A stretch of DNA of 64,000 bases, from contig JAEXOR010000052.1 in the NCBI GenBank assembly GCA_023439185.1, forward strand, positions 135,070 to 199,069, given 5' to 3'. Made by a program: the position numbers and the translations under genes. Each line of letters starts with the position of its first letter. Within the stretch, counting starts at the first letter, position 1. Of this stretch, positions 24,035-32,378 are shown piece after piece. This DNA comes from Bacillota bacterium. Lineage in GTDB: Bacteria; Bacillota; Desulfotomaculia; Desulfotomaculales; Desulfallaceae. Below the pieces are notes generated by a model. The model made no database searches. It saw only the letters and a list, made by a program, of their open reading frames with translations, and was not told the DNA's origin.

Positions 24035-25287
24035 CAGCTTTCCTCCTTCCCAGGGGACAACTCCCGGAAAGATAGAGCCCGCTTGACCCTGGCGTTATCG
24101 GCAAAGTTGACAGGCACTGCTGTGGCTACCTGCATACCGTTTTCATAGACATAAACACCCGTGTCATCATACCGTAGTTCCACCTTTTGACCGATAAATT
24201 GAGGGGGCAACTCAAAAAGCCGGCTCGTGATAGACACCGTGCCATCGTGTTTAACCTTTCTTTGGACCCGTTTTAGGAAGAGAACATCCAACGAGATGGG
24301 ATCTTCCACCATACGCACTCTACTTGCCTGGGACAAGTACATATCCAAAGGGGGCATACCCAGGGATGTGTGTGTTTTGCGGTGGTAGTCCTCCTCCAGC
24401 CAGCGCCAGAACCTTTGGTTAAGCTCCGCCAAAGAAGAGGGCGGCTGACTCTTCAAAAGTGGGAAGAACCTGGTCTTAACCGTACCAAAAAAACGCTCAA
24501 TTTTTCCTTTACTGGCCGCATCATAAGGTTTGGTGTGAGTTAGTACAATTCCCAGGCTGGCGCAGGCGATTTGAAAAGTTTCTGCTCGGTAAACCTTGCC
24601 ATTATCTACATATACAATTTTAGGAATGCCTCGCCTAATCAAGGCTTCCTTGAACACGTTTTTGAGGGCATCAAACTTCTCAGAGACAGTAAACTGGGCA
24701 AAGGGCACGATTCTTGAACAATCATCGATGAACCCAAAGAGAAAAGTCTTGGTTTTCCTACCGTTAAGCAAAAGATACGGGCCTACTGACATGTCGCCCT
24801 GCCACAAAACATTAACCTCATCATAGGCAAAACGTTTTCTCTCTTGCTTTGCAGGTGCACCCTTGGCAATCAGTTCGTGTTTGCGCAAGAACCGGTAAAC
24901 CGTAGCGTAAGAAACCTCTTTGGGTAGGATCTCCCCCTGGTCCACCAGCTGGTCATAAAATACCGACACCGGCATATCCCGGTGCTGCTGACGTAATGAT
25001 AAGAGCCGTTCTTCCTGCCGGGCATTCAATTTCCGGCACTGTCCTTTATCGGCTCGACCCTTTGGTTTTAGCCCGGCGAAGCCTGCCCGCCGGTAATCCA
25101 AAAGCCAGCAAGAGATAGTCTTGGGTGTAAACTCTTTTTCACCATAGTAAGGCACTTGATGCTTTTTCCCAGCTACTTCTTCCAGGTAAGTTTTTTGGCA
25201 GCTGACCTGACCGTTTAAAATGGGTGCGATAAGCCCATAACGAAATAGCGCTATGCTCTCGCGTACTTTCTCATCCACCATAATCAC
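24034..25287 (-). CDS. DDE (rve-type) transposase
   Basis: 417 residues. An N-terminal helix-turn-helix region (TPKTISCWLLDYRRAGFAGLKPKGRADKG) is followed by an integrase core. The acidic triad is visible as D in LWQGDMSVGPYL, D in KIVYVDNGK and E in SKGKIERFFGT. The C-terminal strand-rich part (VSITSRLFELPPQFIGQKVELRYDD) is a Mu-type C-terminal domain. It provides strand transfer, and the next gene provides the ATPase. Confidence 0.92.
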   Translation of the reverse strand: MIMVDEKVRESIALFRYGLIAPILNGQVSCQKTYLEEVAGKKHQVPYYGEKEFTPKTISCWLLDYRRAGFAGLKPKGRADKGQCRKLNARQEERLLSLRQQHRDMPVSVFYDQLVDQGEILPKEVSYATVYRFLRKHELIAKGAPAKQERKRFAYDEVNVLWQGDMSVGPYLLLNGRKTKTFLFGFIDDCSRIVPFAQFTVSEKFDALKNVFKEALIRRGIPKIVYVDNGKVYRAETFQIACASLGIVLTHTKPYDAASKGKIERFFGTVKTRFFPLLKSQPPSSLAELNQRFWRWLEEDYHRKTHTSLGMPPLDMYLSQASRVRMVEDPISLDVLFLKRVQRKVKHDGTVSITSRLFELPPQFIGQKVELRYDDTGVYVYENGMQVATAVPVNFADNARVKRALSFRELSPGKEES

Positions 25288-25328
25288 CTCCGCTATTGGA
25301 GATTAACCGGAACATTGCCCTACTTTTT

Positions 25329-25553
25329 TCACATAGTTGCCCGGTATACTTGACCTGGTTTTAGATCAAAAGCGGCATTGCGAAAGATAACGTACCACTG
25401 TTTGCCCAACTCAATTCTGCAGGGTAGCCACTTGCCGTCAAGCCAAAGCCTTAAAGCTTCTCCACAATGAAGTGAGTAGCTCGACAACGCGCTTGTAAAT
25501 ATCCAGCGCTCCGTTTGGGGACAGTATGTTAACTCACCTTGTTTCTGCATCAT
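25329..25553 (-). CDS. DUF5348-like small transposon protein
   Basis: 74 residues with the pattern YSLHCGEALRLWLDGKWLPCRIELGKQWYVIFRNAAFDLKPGQVYRATM, typical of the short DUF5348 proteins that accompany this kind of element. The role is unknown. It is flanked by an inverted repeat: ATTAACCGGAACATTGCCC near 25302-25320, and GGGGCAATACCGGTTAAC near 25585-25602. Confidence 0.7.
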   Translation of the reverse strand: MMQKQGELTYCPQTERWIFTSALSSYSLHCGEALRLWLDGKWLPCRIELGKQWYVIFRNAAFDLKPGQVYRATM

Positions 25554-25698
25554 ACTTCACTCCTTTGAGCATGGAATTAATTGATGGGGCAATACCGGTT
25601 AACTCTTGTCCATTCTAAAACGGCCCAAGATACCGTTTCCACGCAAAAGGTGTGTGGGCAGTCAGAATATTCACAAGGAGGCACTATTCATGGTAAAA

Positions 25699-26223
25699 TT
25701 AATTTGCCATGAAGTTGCCTATGAAATGTCCCGTGGACCTTCTTACGAAGGTTGCTTTCCCCAAAGCCAGGATCATTTCAAGCAATTTTATGGCTTTTTC
25801 TTTGCTACTTGTAGGAAGTGATTCCCTAAAACCACTATCTCGGAAAAACATCTCGATCTGTTTTAGTTGCTTGATGTAACGCTTTTGGTAAAATGCTGTT
25901 AGCTGGCGCTGCCCGATGACAACCCGGTCAATAAAGCTGCTCCTCAGCCTATCCAAAATAGTATTTACTGTGTATTGGAAGTAGGGAATCAGAAAGTTTG
26001 GTAATAACGATACTGTTATATTGCACGAGGGACATTTTAACCGACAAATCGGTATCCTGTACAAATCTTCACCCTCAATGGCATTTCGCCAGTAAAAACC
26101 GTGCCGGAGGAGATTGACCATACCTCGGCAATGAGGACATCGGTTTATACTGGGGAAGGTGTTGTTAACACCCCGAGTAGCGTAATCTTCTAACGAAATA
26201 TTAAAGTTGTGGGCAATCACCAA
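25699..26223 (-). CDS. DUF6431-like zinc-ribbon protein of the transposon
   Basis: 174 residues. Two Cys pairs (RCPHCRG near residue 27 and LKCPSCN near residue 63) form a zinc ribbon, and the C-terminal half is helical and basic. It resembles the DUF6431 proteins found next to this transposase type and the N-terminal zinc domain of some IS transposases. It starts at GTG 26223 behind a GGGGGG inside a large hairpin. Confidence 0.65.
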   Translation of the reverse strand: MVIAHNFNISLEDYATRGVNNTFPSINRCPHCRGMVNLLRHGFYWRNAIEGEDLYRIPICRLKCPSCNITVSLLPNFLIPYFQYTVNTILDRLRSSFIDRVVIGQRQLTAFYQKRYIKQLKQIEMFFRDSGFRESLPTSSKEKAIKLLEMILALGKATFVRRSTGHFIGNFMAN

Positions 26224-26231
26224 TAAAAATC

Positions 26232-26278
26232 CCCCCAGAACAATTTGCTAAAATTTTAGCATTTTGCTGCGGGGGGAT
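26232..26278 (-). promoter_or_regulatory. Large hairpin covering the transposon gene start
   Basis: CCCCCC (26232-26237) pairs with GGGGGG (about 26273-26278), and GCTAAAATTTTAGC forms a perfect inner palindrome. On the minus strand this lies directly before the DUF6431-like gene and contains its GGGGGG ribosome binding site. Transcripts entering from outside would therefore be blocked from translation. Confidence 0.45.
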
Positions 26279-26400
26279 AAATGGATGCTGGCTGTTTAAT
26301 TATGAAAAGGAACACTATGATTCTGTAGGTAATTATGTGCAAGTGGACACATATGCCATGAAGAAAAATAGACAGGTGAAGGAATGGATGATAATTTTCA
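26279..26400 (+). pseudogene. Possible 3' remnant of an interrupted gene
   Basis: One frame is open for about 40 codons from the hairpin to a TAA that overlaps the next gene. It reads GCWLFNYEKEHYDSVGNY, then VQVDTYAMKKNRQVKEWMIIFKRKK. This has the look of a methyltransferase-like C-terminus, but it has no start. It may be the tail of a gene cut by the transposon. Confidence 0.3.
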
Positions 26401-27319
26401 AACGAAAGAAATAATCGCTGGGATTGAGAATGTCTGCGGGTTGAGGCATCATGTTTTCAATATCTGTGGCGGAACGATGTCGATCTACGAAGCAGGTGAT
26501 AAAGAAAGGCCAACAGTAGTGATGCTGCATGGTGCAATGTATGATGAGGCGAGGTTCATCTGGGATCAGATGTTTCCGTTTCTGAGCAGGTATTATCACT
26601 TATTCGCACTTGATACACCGCGCCACGGAAAGTCAAGGCCCTGGGAAGGAAATATGGATCATATCAGGTTGATGGACATTTTACACCATACATTTTGCCA
26701 GTTGGAACTTGAACGCTTTAGTCTTGTAGGGCTTTCCATGGGTGGTGGCCTCAGTATCGAATATGCATCTCTATATCCGGATAGAGTTAGGTCAATGATC
26801 CTGTTTGAGCCCGGTGGACTGGGGAACAAGGTCAATTTGCAGTTTATTATCTGGTTATATATTAAGACTCCTGGTATGCTAAGGATGCTAAGCAGAAAAT
26901 ATAGTAAGATGGACTATCCTGGTATGAGAAAAATGCTGGAATCTCTTTATGTCGGAAGCTCAAAGCCTACTGATCCTGATAGGTTGGTTTCAATCCTCCG
27001 AGATGAGGTAAAAAGTAAATATAAATATGGCGAGAAGGATATGGACGACTGGCAGCTAAATAGTATCGGACCATTTAAATTGAAATGGAACCTTTTGGAC
27101 AAGATTCCTCTGTTAAAATGCCCAACTTTGTGGCTTAGAGGGGCGGATAGTGTCTTGGTAAAACAATACGAGATGGAGAGAGCAATAAAGCTGGCTACTG
27201 ACAGTGGGACAGAAGCAGAATTAAAACTGATTCAGAACGCAGGACATTTATTACCTCTTGAAAGGCCCGAACAAGCAAATCCAATAGTTAAAGAATTTCT
27301 GGACAAGACAACCGGATAA
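26384..27319 (+). CDS. Alpha/beta hydrolase
   Basis: 311 residues. VVMLHGAMYDEARFIWDQMFPFL is the oxyanion-hole region. The nucleophile elbow is GLSMGGGLSIEYA (Ser near residue 117), and the C-terminal histidine is in NAGHLLPLERP. The substrate cannot be told. Codon use is AT-rich compared with the housekeeping genes, which suggests transfer together with this block. The ribosome binding site AGGTGAAGGA precedes the ATG. Confidence 0.88.
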   Translation: MDDNFQTKEIIAGIENVCGLRHHVFNICGGTMSIYEAGDKERPTVVMLHGAMYDEARFIWDQMFPFLSRYYHLFALDTPRHGKSRPWEGNMDHIRLMDILHHTFCQLELERFSLVGLSMGGGLSIEYASLYPDRVRSMILFEPGGLGNKVNLQFIIWLYIKTPGMLRMLSRKYSKMDYPGMRKMLESLYVGSSKPTDPDRLVSILRDEVKSKYKYGEKDMDDWQLNSIGPFKLKWNLLDKIPLLKCPTLWLRGADSVLVKQYEMERAIKLATDSGTEAELKLIQNAGHLLPLERPEQANPIVKEFLDKTTG

Positions 27320-27354
27320 AAAGGTATGAAAGATTTGGTATAAAATAAAGTAAA

Positions 27355-27425
27355 GGTATTATTTCTTAGTGATTTTAAGAAGGTAATACCCTATGAATAC
27401 GCAATCAATGGTATTGATTGCGTAT
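27355..27425 (+). other. Two consecutive hairpins after the hydrolase gene
   Basis: GGTATTA-TTCTTA pairs with TAAGAA-TAATACC (27355-27390). Then ATACGCAATCAAT (27397-27409) pairs perfectly with ATTGATTGCGTAT (27413-27425) around a 3-nt loop. There is no U-tract, so this is not a standard terminator. Confidence 0.5.
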
Positions 27426-27493
27426 AATTGATTTTCCTTGCAACGATCTATACATATTGAAGGAATTAGGGATTAAAGTGGGTTTTGTTTATG

Positions 27494-27925
27494 ATGTATG
27501 AACGTCTGCTTGATAAAAATAATCCTCCTGCAACCGATTTTATAAGAGAGTTTGTCGGAATAAAAAGCTATACCCTGTTGATGCAGTTTGAGGATTTTTT
27601 GAACAAAAGCGATCATCTTTCAAAAGAAATGAAATTCCCGTTTGGGAATAATTATGGTTGGGGATATAAGTATAGTCATAAGTCAAGCCACCTTTGCTAT
27701 GTATTTTTTGAATCCGGCGCGTTTACCGTAACATTGCAGCTTGGCGATAAATGCGTTTCCGGGATTGAGCAGATTCTACCTTGTTTATCACAAAAAGCGA
27801 AAGAATTGTGGCAAAACCGCTATCCCTGCGGTGAGAAAGGTGGCTGGATTCATTACAGGGTGATGAATATAGACGAATTAAGTGATGTTATAGAATTTAT
27901 AAAGGTAAAAAGGAAGCCAAAATGA
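27494..27925 (+). CDS. DUF3788-like protein
   Basis: About 143-146 residues. YERLLDKNNPPATDFIREFVG at the start, GWGYKYSHKSSHLCYVFFESGAFTVTLQLG in the middle and GGWIHYRVMNIDELSDVIEFIKVKRKPK at the end follow the DUF3788 pattern, a small cytoplasmic family of unknown function. The frame can begin at ATG 27485 or at the clustered ATGs near 27491-27494. No strong ribosome binding site decides between them. AT-rich and probably acquired. Confidence 0.65.
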   Translation: MYERLLDKNNPPATDFIREFVGIKSYTLLMQFEDFLNKSDHLSKEMKFPFGNNYGWGYKYSHKSSHLCYVFFESGAFTVTLQLGDKCVSGIEQILPCLSQKAKELWQNRYPCGEKGGWIHYRVMNIDELSDVIEFIKVKRKPK

Positions 27926-28061
27926 AAATGAGGGTATTATTAATTTTTTATTAACATTTTAGTTAACAAAAAGGATACGGGAAAAAGATATAGAAGTAAA
28001 TATTACCTTCAAATGGAAATAATATTGTTTGAAATACGAAGTCTTTAGGCGGTGTGACGGC

Positions 28062-28640
28062 GTGGAACAGGCCAGGCTTTTCTGGGCTGTAAATTTGCCG
28101 AACGACGTAAAATTAAAACTGGCGGAACTGCAGGTCCGGATGCGGAGAAAGTCTGCGGACGTCAAGTGGGTGGAACAGCAAAATTTACACCTGACAGTCA
28201 AGTTCCTTGGTAATGTCGGCCGCGACAGGATTAATGAGGTTACCCGGGCTGTGGAGTCCGCCGTGGCGGATAGCGGTCCCATCAAATTGGAACTCGGGGG
28301 AACGGGTTTTTTCCCGCATCAAATGCAGCCGCGGGTAATATGGGTTGGTGTGCGGGGTGAATTGGACAAGTTCCGCCGACTGTACCGTTTGGTTGAAAAA
28401 AGTCTGGCCGGCATTGGTTTCCCACCCGAAAACAGGGGGTTTTCACCGCATTTGACCTTGGGTCGGGTTCGTTCCCCGAAGGGCGTCGACGACCTGGCGC
28501 GTGAACTTGAGGCAACAGCCCGGGAATTGGCCTGTTTCGGCAGGGTGGGCGTTAAAACCGTAGACTTAATGGAAAGCGAATTAACCTCCAGAGGGCCGGT
28601 TTACTCGGTATTGGACCGGGTAAAGCTGGCCGGGGTATAG
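28062..28640 (+). CDS. thpR: RNA 2',3'-cyclic phosphodiesterase (ThpR/LigT)
   Basis: About 192 residues. Two catalytic HxTx motifs are present: HLTVKFLG near residue 45 and HLTLGRVR near residue 131. They define the 2H phosphoesterase family that opens 2',3'-cyclic phosphates. GTG 28062 follows GGCGGTG and begins with EQARLFWAVNLP, the normal N-terminus. The frame extends back to TTG 28029. Base composition returns to that of the housekeeping genes here, so this marks the right edge of the accessory block. Confidence 0.9.
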   Translation: MEQARLFWAVNLPNDVKLKLAELQVRMRRKSADVKWVEQQNLHLTVKFLGNVGRDRINEVTRAVESAVADSGPIKLELGGTGFFPHQMQPRVIWVGVRGELDKFRRLYRLVEKSLAGIGFPPENRGFSPHLTLGRVRSPKGVDDLARELEATARELACFGRVGVKTVDLMESELTSRGPVYSVLDRVKLAGV

Positions 28641-28722
28641 TGGGTTATTTTCAGACATACATTTTAAAAGGAAGTTTGAACACCACTTTAAATTAAACGT
28701 TTTAAAGAAAGGCTGATACATA

Positions 28723-29328
28723 ATGTTGATCATAGCCATAAACGGAAGTCCCCATTCCAGGGGCAACACCGCCAATATGCTTAATGCCGCACTGGACGAA
28801 ATTGCCGGGAGGGGAGCGGAAGGGCATTTTATGCAGGTCAGTGACCTGATAAACAAGGCCAGGGTTCCTTATTGCATAGCCTGCTCCAACCCGTGCGACG
28901 GCAAATGTTACACCGGTACGCCCCTGGAAGACGCCTTTAACCTGCTGCGGCGCTGTGACGGCATTATCATGGGCAGTCCGGTTTATTTCTGCACCGTATC
29001 GGCGCCTTTAAAGTCGTTCTGGGATAAAACCAGGCTTCTGCGCAAGGAAAAGGCGCTTTTAAACGTTGCCGGCGGCGCCCTTTCTGTGGGTGCGGGCCGT
29101 TTTGGCGGGCAGGAAACAACCGTGCGCGCCATGCAGGATATGATGCTTTGTCAAGGAATGACCGTGGTGGGCGACGGCTTTTTCGATGACGACGCCGGTC
29201 ACCTGGGCGCCTGCGCTCAACATCCTTCCGGCGAGGACCAAAACGGAATTAAACAAACCCGAATATTGGCCCGGCGGGTTCTTCAGGTGGCTCAGGCCAC
29301 CAGGGAACTGCGTGCTCACAGGACTTGA
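28723..29328 (+). CDS. Flavodoxin-like NAD(P)H-dependent oxidoreductase
   Basis: 201 residues. The N-terminal MLIIAINGSPHSRGNTANML binds the FMN phosphate. GSPVYFCTVSAPLKSFWDKT is the family flavin loop. The segment PYCIACSNPCDGKCYTG carries a Cys cluster like that of iron-sulfur flavoproteins, although the spacing is not a clear 4Fe-4S site. The electron partner is unknown. Confidence 0.85.
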   Translation: MLIIAINGSPHSRGNTANMLNAALDEIAGRGAEGHFMQVSDLINKARVPYCIACSNPCDGKCYTGTPLEDAFNLLRRCDGIIMGSPVYFCTVSAPLKSFWDKTRLLRKEKALLNVAGGALSVGAGRFGGQETTVRAMQDMMLCQGMTVVGDGFFDDDAGHLGACAQHPSGEDQNGIKQTRILARRVLQVAQATRELRAHRT

Positions 29329-29344
29329 CATAAGCTTCCTGAAC

Positions 29345-29376
29345 GCCCCGCCGGTTTATAAACTGGGGGGGTTTTT
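29345..29376 (+). terminator. Terminator before dgt
   Basis: CCCCGCCGGTTT pairs with AAACTGGGGGGG (one mismatch, one G-T), and TTTTTAATAA follows. Confidence 0.55.
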
Positions 29377-29397
29377 AATAAGTGGAGGTGAGTGGGG

Positions 29398-30411
29398 ATG
29401 GATTTTCGCCGGCAAAGGGAGTTATGGGAGGAAGAGTACCTTTCGCCATATGCCGCCCGCAGCAGCCGTTCAACCGGGCGGGTCGGGTATGAGGAACCGT
29501 GCCGGGTGCGTACCGAATTTCAGCGTGACCGGGACCGGATTATCCATTCCAAGTCGTTCCGCCGGCTGAAGCACAAAACGCAGGTTTTCATTATTCCCGA
29601 GGGGGACCATTACCGTACCCGGCTTACCCATACTCTGGAAGTAGCCCAGATCAGCAGGACCATCGCCCGGGCCTTGCGGCTGAACGAAGACCTTGCCGAA
29701 GCCATCGCCCTGGGGCACGATCTGGGACACACACCCTTTGGACATTCCGGCGAGAGTGCGCTGGCGGAGATCATGCCCGGCGGGTTTGAACATAACCGGC
29801 AAAGCCTGCGGGTGGTGGAAGAGCTGGAAAACGGCCGGGGGCTTAACCTGACGGCCGAGGTCCGAGACGGCATTCTCAACCACACCGGTCCCGATACACC
29901 GATCACTCTGGAAGGGCAAATTGTTAAAATAGCCGACCGTGTCGCCTACATCAATCATGATATCGACGACGCCATCAGGGGCGGGATTATCAAGGTCAGT
30001 AACCTGCCCGCCGAATGCCTTGATGTCCTGGGCCGTGAACACCGCACCCGCATTAACAGCATGGTCACGGACCTGATTGAAAACAGCCTCAACAAACCTT
30101 TGATCGCCATGAGCCCGCAGGTGCGGGAGGCCACGGATAAATTAAGAACTTACTTGTTCCAAAACGTGTACATTGATTCAGAGGCCAAACGCGAGGAGAG
30201 TAAAGCCCGGCATGTGGTCCAGTACCTGTTTAAGTTTTGGACCGCCGACCCGGACAAAATGCCTGCCGAACACCGGGAAAGGGCACAGCAGATAGGAGTG
30301 GAACGGGCGGTTTGCGATTATATTGCCGGTATGACCGACCGTTACGCCATCGCCCGTTTCAGGGCGCTGTTTATCCCCAGTTCATTTGCCATCCCGGAGG
30401 ATGGCGGGTGA
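29398..30411 (+). CDS. dgt: dGTP triphosphohydrolase-like HD protein
   Basis: About 337 residues. The N-terminal RDRDRIIHSKSFRRLKHKTQVF and TRLTHTLEVAQISRTIARAL are the Dgt signature. The HD metal motif is GHDLGHTPFGHSGESAL, and DRVAYINHDIDDA supplies the last metal ligand. It cleaves dGTP or other dNTPs to nucleoside and PPPi. ATG 29398 lies 7 nt after GGAGGTGA. In many Clostridia dgt precedes dnaG-rpoD, as here. Confidence 0.93.
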   Translation: MDFRRQRELWEEEYLSPYAARSSRSTGRVGYEEPCRVRTEFQRDRDRIIHSKSFRRLKHKTQVFIIPEGDHYRTRLTHTLEVAQISRTIARALRLNEDLAEAIALGHDLGHTPFGHSGESALAEIMPGGFEHNRQSLRVVEELENGRGLNLTAEVRDGILNHTGPDTPITLEGQIVKIADRVAYINHDIDDAIRGGIIKVSNLPAECLDVLGREHRTRINSMVTDLIENSLNKPLIAMSPQVREATDKLRTYLFQNVYIDSEAKREESKARHVVQYLFKFWTADPDKMPAEHRERAQQIGVERAVCDYIAGMTDRYAIARFRALFIPSSFAIPEDGG

Positions 30412-30521
30412 CAAAAAAATGTCGAAAGCAGAAGGATAATTAATAGTGGCAGCGAATAAAAGTTAAACGTTAAATATATTTCTGCTGAATAATATGATCC
30501 GGAAGGGAATTAAAACCGATC

Positions 30522-30533
30522 GGAGAATTCTCC
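30522..30533. promoter_or_regulatory. Perfect 12-bp palindrome upstream of dnaG
   Basis: GGAGAATTCTCC, 30 nt before the dnaG start, with TATGAT (30493-30498) just upstream. It could be an operator; no factor is recognised. Confidence 0.3.
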
Positions 30534-30563
30534 AAATGTAAGGGTTTTTAAGGTGGTGATACG

Positions 30564-32378
30564 GTGGGGGGATTCATACCTGAAGAAGTATTGGAAAATG
30601 TAAGGGTGCGGGCTGATATTGTGCAGGTGATTTCGGAATACGTGCACTTGCAGAAGAAAGGTAAGAATTACGTGGGCAACTGCCCGTTTCACCAGGAAAG
30701 CAGCCCTTCATTCACCGTCACACCGGAAAAGCATATGTTCTATTGTTTCGGTTGCAGCGCCGGAGGCAATGTTTTTAAATTTATCATGCTGCAGCATAAC
30801 GTAACGTTTCCCGAAGCGGTAAAAATGCTGGGCGACCGGTTCGGGGTGGTTGTGCCCGACGGTTACACGCCGCAGGTTCGCGAGCGGTTGCGCCGCGAGG
30901 AAAAGGCCTGGAAAATCAATGCCCTGGCCAGGGATTATTTCCACGACATCCTGGTGAAAAGCCCGCAAGGGGCCGCAGCCAGGGATTACCTGGCCCGCCG
31001 GGGAATAACCCGGGAGATAATTGATAACTTTAAACTGGGTTATGCGCTGCCCGCCTGGGATGATTTGATTAAAACCTTGCAGGGTAAGGGCATTGGTATA
31101 GGCGACCTGTTGGAAGTCGGTCTGGCGGTCAGCGGGGACCGCAAAACCTACGACCGGTTCCGGGCCCGTTTGATGTTCCCCATCACCGATGTTCTGGGCC
31201 GGGTGGCGGGATTCGGCGGCCGGGTGCTGGATGACGGGATGCCCAAATACCTGAATACGCCGGAAACGGAGATTTTCAGCAAGGGCAAGATTTTATTCGG
31301 ACTTGACAGAGCCAGGCAGGCGGTCCGCGATAAGGGATACATGATTATCACCGAGGGTTACATGGATACCATTGCGGCGCATCAGTTCGGCATTACCAAT
31401 ACCGTGGCCGCCCTGGGCACCAGCTTGACCCGTGAGCATGGCCGGTTGTTAATGAATTACGCCGGTGAGATTATTATCGCTTTTGACGCCGATGCCGCCG
31501 GTGTGGCCGCTTCGCTGCGGGGGCTGGATATTCTGCAGGAAATGGGCTGCCGGGTAAGGGTACTCTCTTTGCCGGAGGGAAAAGACCCCGATGAGTTTTT
31601 ACAGGCCCGCGGGGCGGATGATTTCAGGCTGCAAATTGAACAGGCCGCGCCGCTGGTGGAATACAGGTTAAAAACGGCTGTGGAAAAACACGGCAGTTCA
31701 CCTTTTAAAAAGGAAGCCGTGCTGGCTGAAATGCTGCCGGTGCTGGCAGCCATGAACAGTGAGTTGGAAAGATCAGAGGGTATAAAACTGGTGGCCTCCA
31801 GGCTGGTTACGGGCTATCATGTGATTGCCGAAGAATTAACGAGATTTTCCAACCAACAACGAAAAAAATGGACAAAATCGGATAATATTACTAATAATAA
31901 GCATAATATTAGTAATAGGGAAAGATCTGATTTCGGGGCCATAGCTGAATTTGGTTTGCTTAAGCTGATGCTTGAGGATACCGGCAGATTAGGCCGGGTA
32001 ACCGGCGCATTGCCCGGCAATTTCTTCAATAATCAGTTTTGCCGCGGGGTTTACGACAAGGTTCTAGGGCTGATGCGGCACCCCAATTTCACTGTATCTG
32101 TTTTGCTTGACTATTTGGAAGAAAATGAACAGCATAAGTTGGGCGCCCTGCTGATGGAACCGTTTCCCGGAGATAATGAAGACGCTATCCTGGCCGATTA
32201 TATTGCGGCCATTAAAAGACGGGATCTGATGCAATCCCGCAATAACTTGCAGACGGTGCTTGCGGACACTGAAAAATCGGGAGACCCGGAAGAAATGACG
32301 CGTATTTTGCGGCAAATTAGCGCCATCGACAGGACATTGAAAGGAGGGGAAATGTGCCATGAGAGAAGGCCAGAATAA
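30564..32378 (+). CDS. dnaG: DNA primase
   Basis: 604 residues. The zinc finger at the N-terminus is CPFHQESSPSFTVTPEKHMFYCFGC (C-x2-H-x17-C-x2-C). The TOPRIM domain contains IITEGYMDTIAAHQFGITNTVAALG and IIIAFDADAAG near residues 260-315, and a DnaB-binding C-terminal region follows. It starts at GTG 30564 after AAGGTGGTG. Its end overlaps rpoD by 20 nt, the classic macromolecular-synthesis arrangement. Confidence 0.96.
   Translation: MGGFIPEEVLENVRVRADIVQVISEYVHLQKKGKNYVGNCPFHQESSPSFTVTPEKHMFYCFGCSAGGNVFKFIMLQHNVTFPEAVKMLGDRFGVVVPDGYTPQVRERLRREEKAWKINALARDYFHDILVKSPQGAAARDYLARRGITREIIDNFKLGYALPAWDDLIKTLQGKGIGIGDLLEVGLAVSGDRKTYDRFRARLMFPITDVLGRVAGFGGRVLDDGMPKYLNTPETEIFSKGKILFGLDRARQAVRDKGYMIITEGYMDTIAAHQFGITNTVAALGTSLTREHGRLLMNYAGEIIIAFDADAAGVAASLRGLDILQEMGCRVRVLSLPEGKDPDEFLQARGADDFRLQIEQAAPLVEYRLKTAVEKHGSSPFKKEAVLAEMLPVLAAMNSELERSEGIKLVASRLVTGYHVIAEELTRFSNQQRKKWTKSDNITNNKHNISNRERSDFGAIAEFGLLKLMLEDTGRLGRVTGALPGNFFNNQFCRGVYDKVLGLMRHPNFTVSVLLDYLEENEQHKLGALLMEPFPGDNEDAILADYIAAIKRRDLMQSRNNLQTVLADTEKSGDPEEMTRILRQISAIDRTLKGGEMCHERRPE

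Larger units (their letters stand above)
23234..26280. mobile_element. Four-gene DDE/AAA transposon, ends not resolved
   Basis: Four minus-strand genes in the order DUF6431-like, DUF5348-like, DDE transposase, AAA ATPase form a recurrent Clostridia insertion element related to the IS21/Tn552/Tn7-like two-component transposons. I could not find a convincing pair of terminal inverted repeats, so the limits given are the gene limits plus a hairpin at 26232-26278. Short ACGGT/CCGTTT motifs recur at both sides (near 23080, 23164, 23203, 25618 and 25632) and may be transposase sites. Confidence 0.75.

Noticed and set aside
25606..25821. Plus-strand 71-residue frame inside the transposon
   Set aside because: It overlaps the zinc-ribbon gene on the other strand and has no family likeness.
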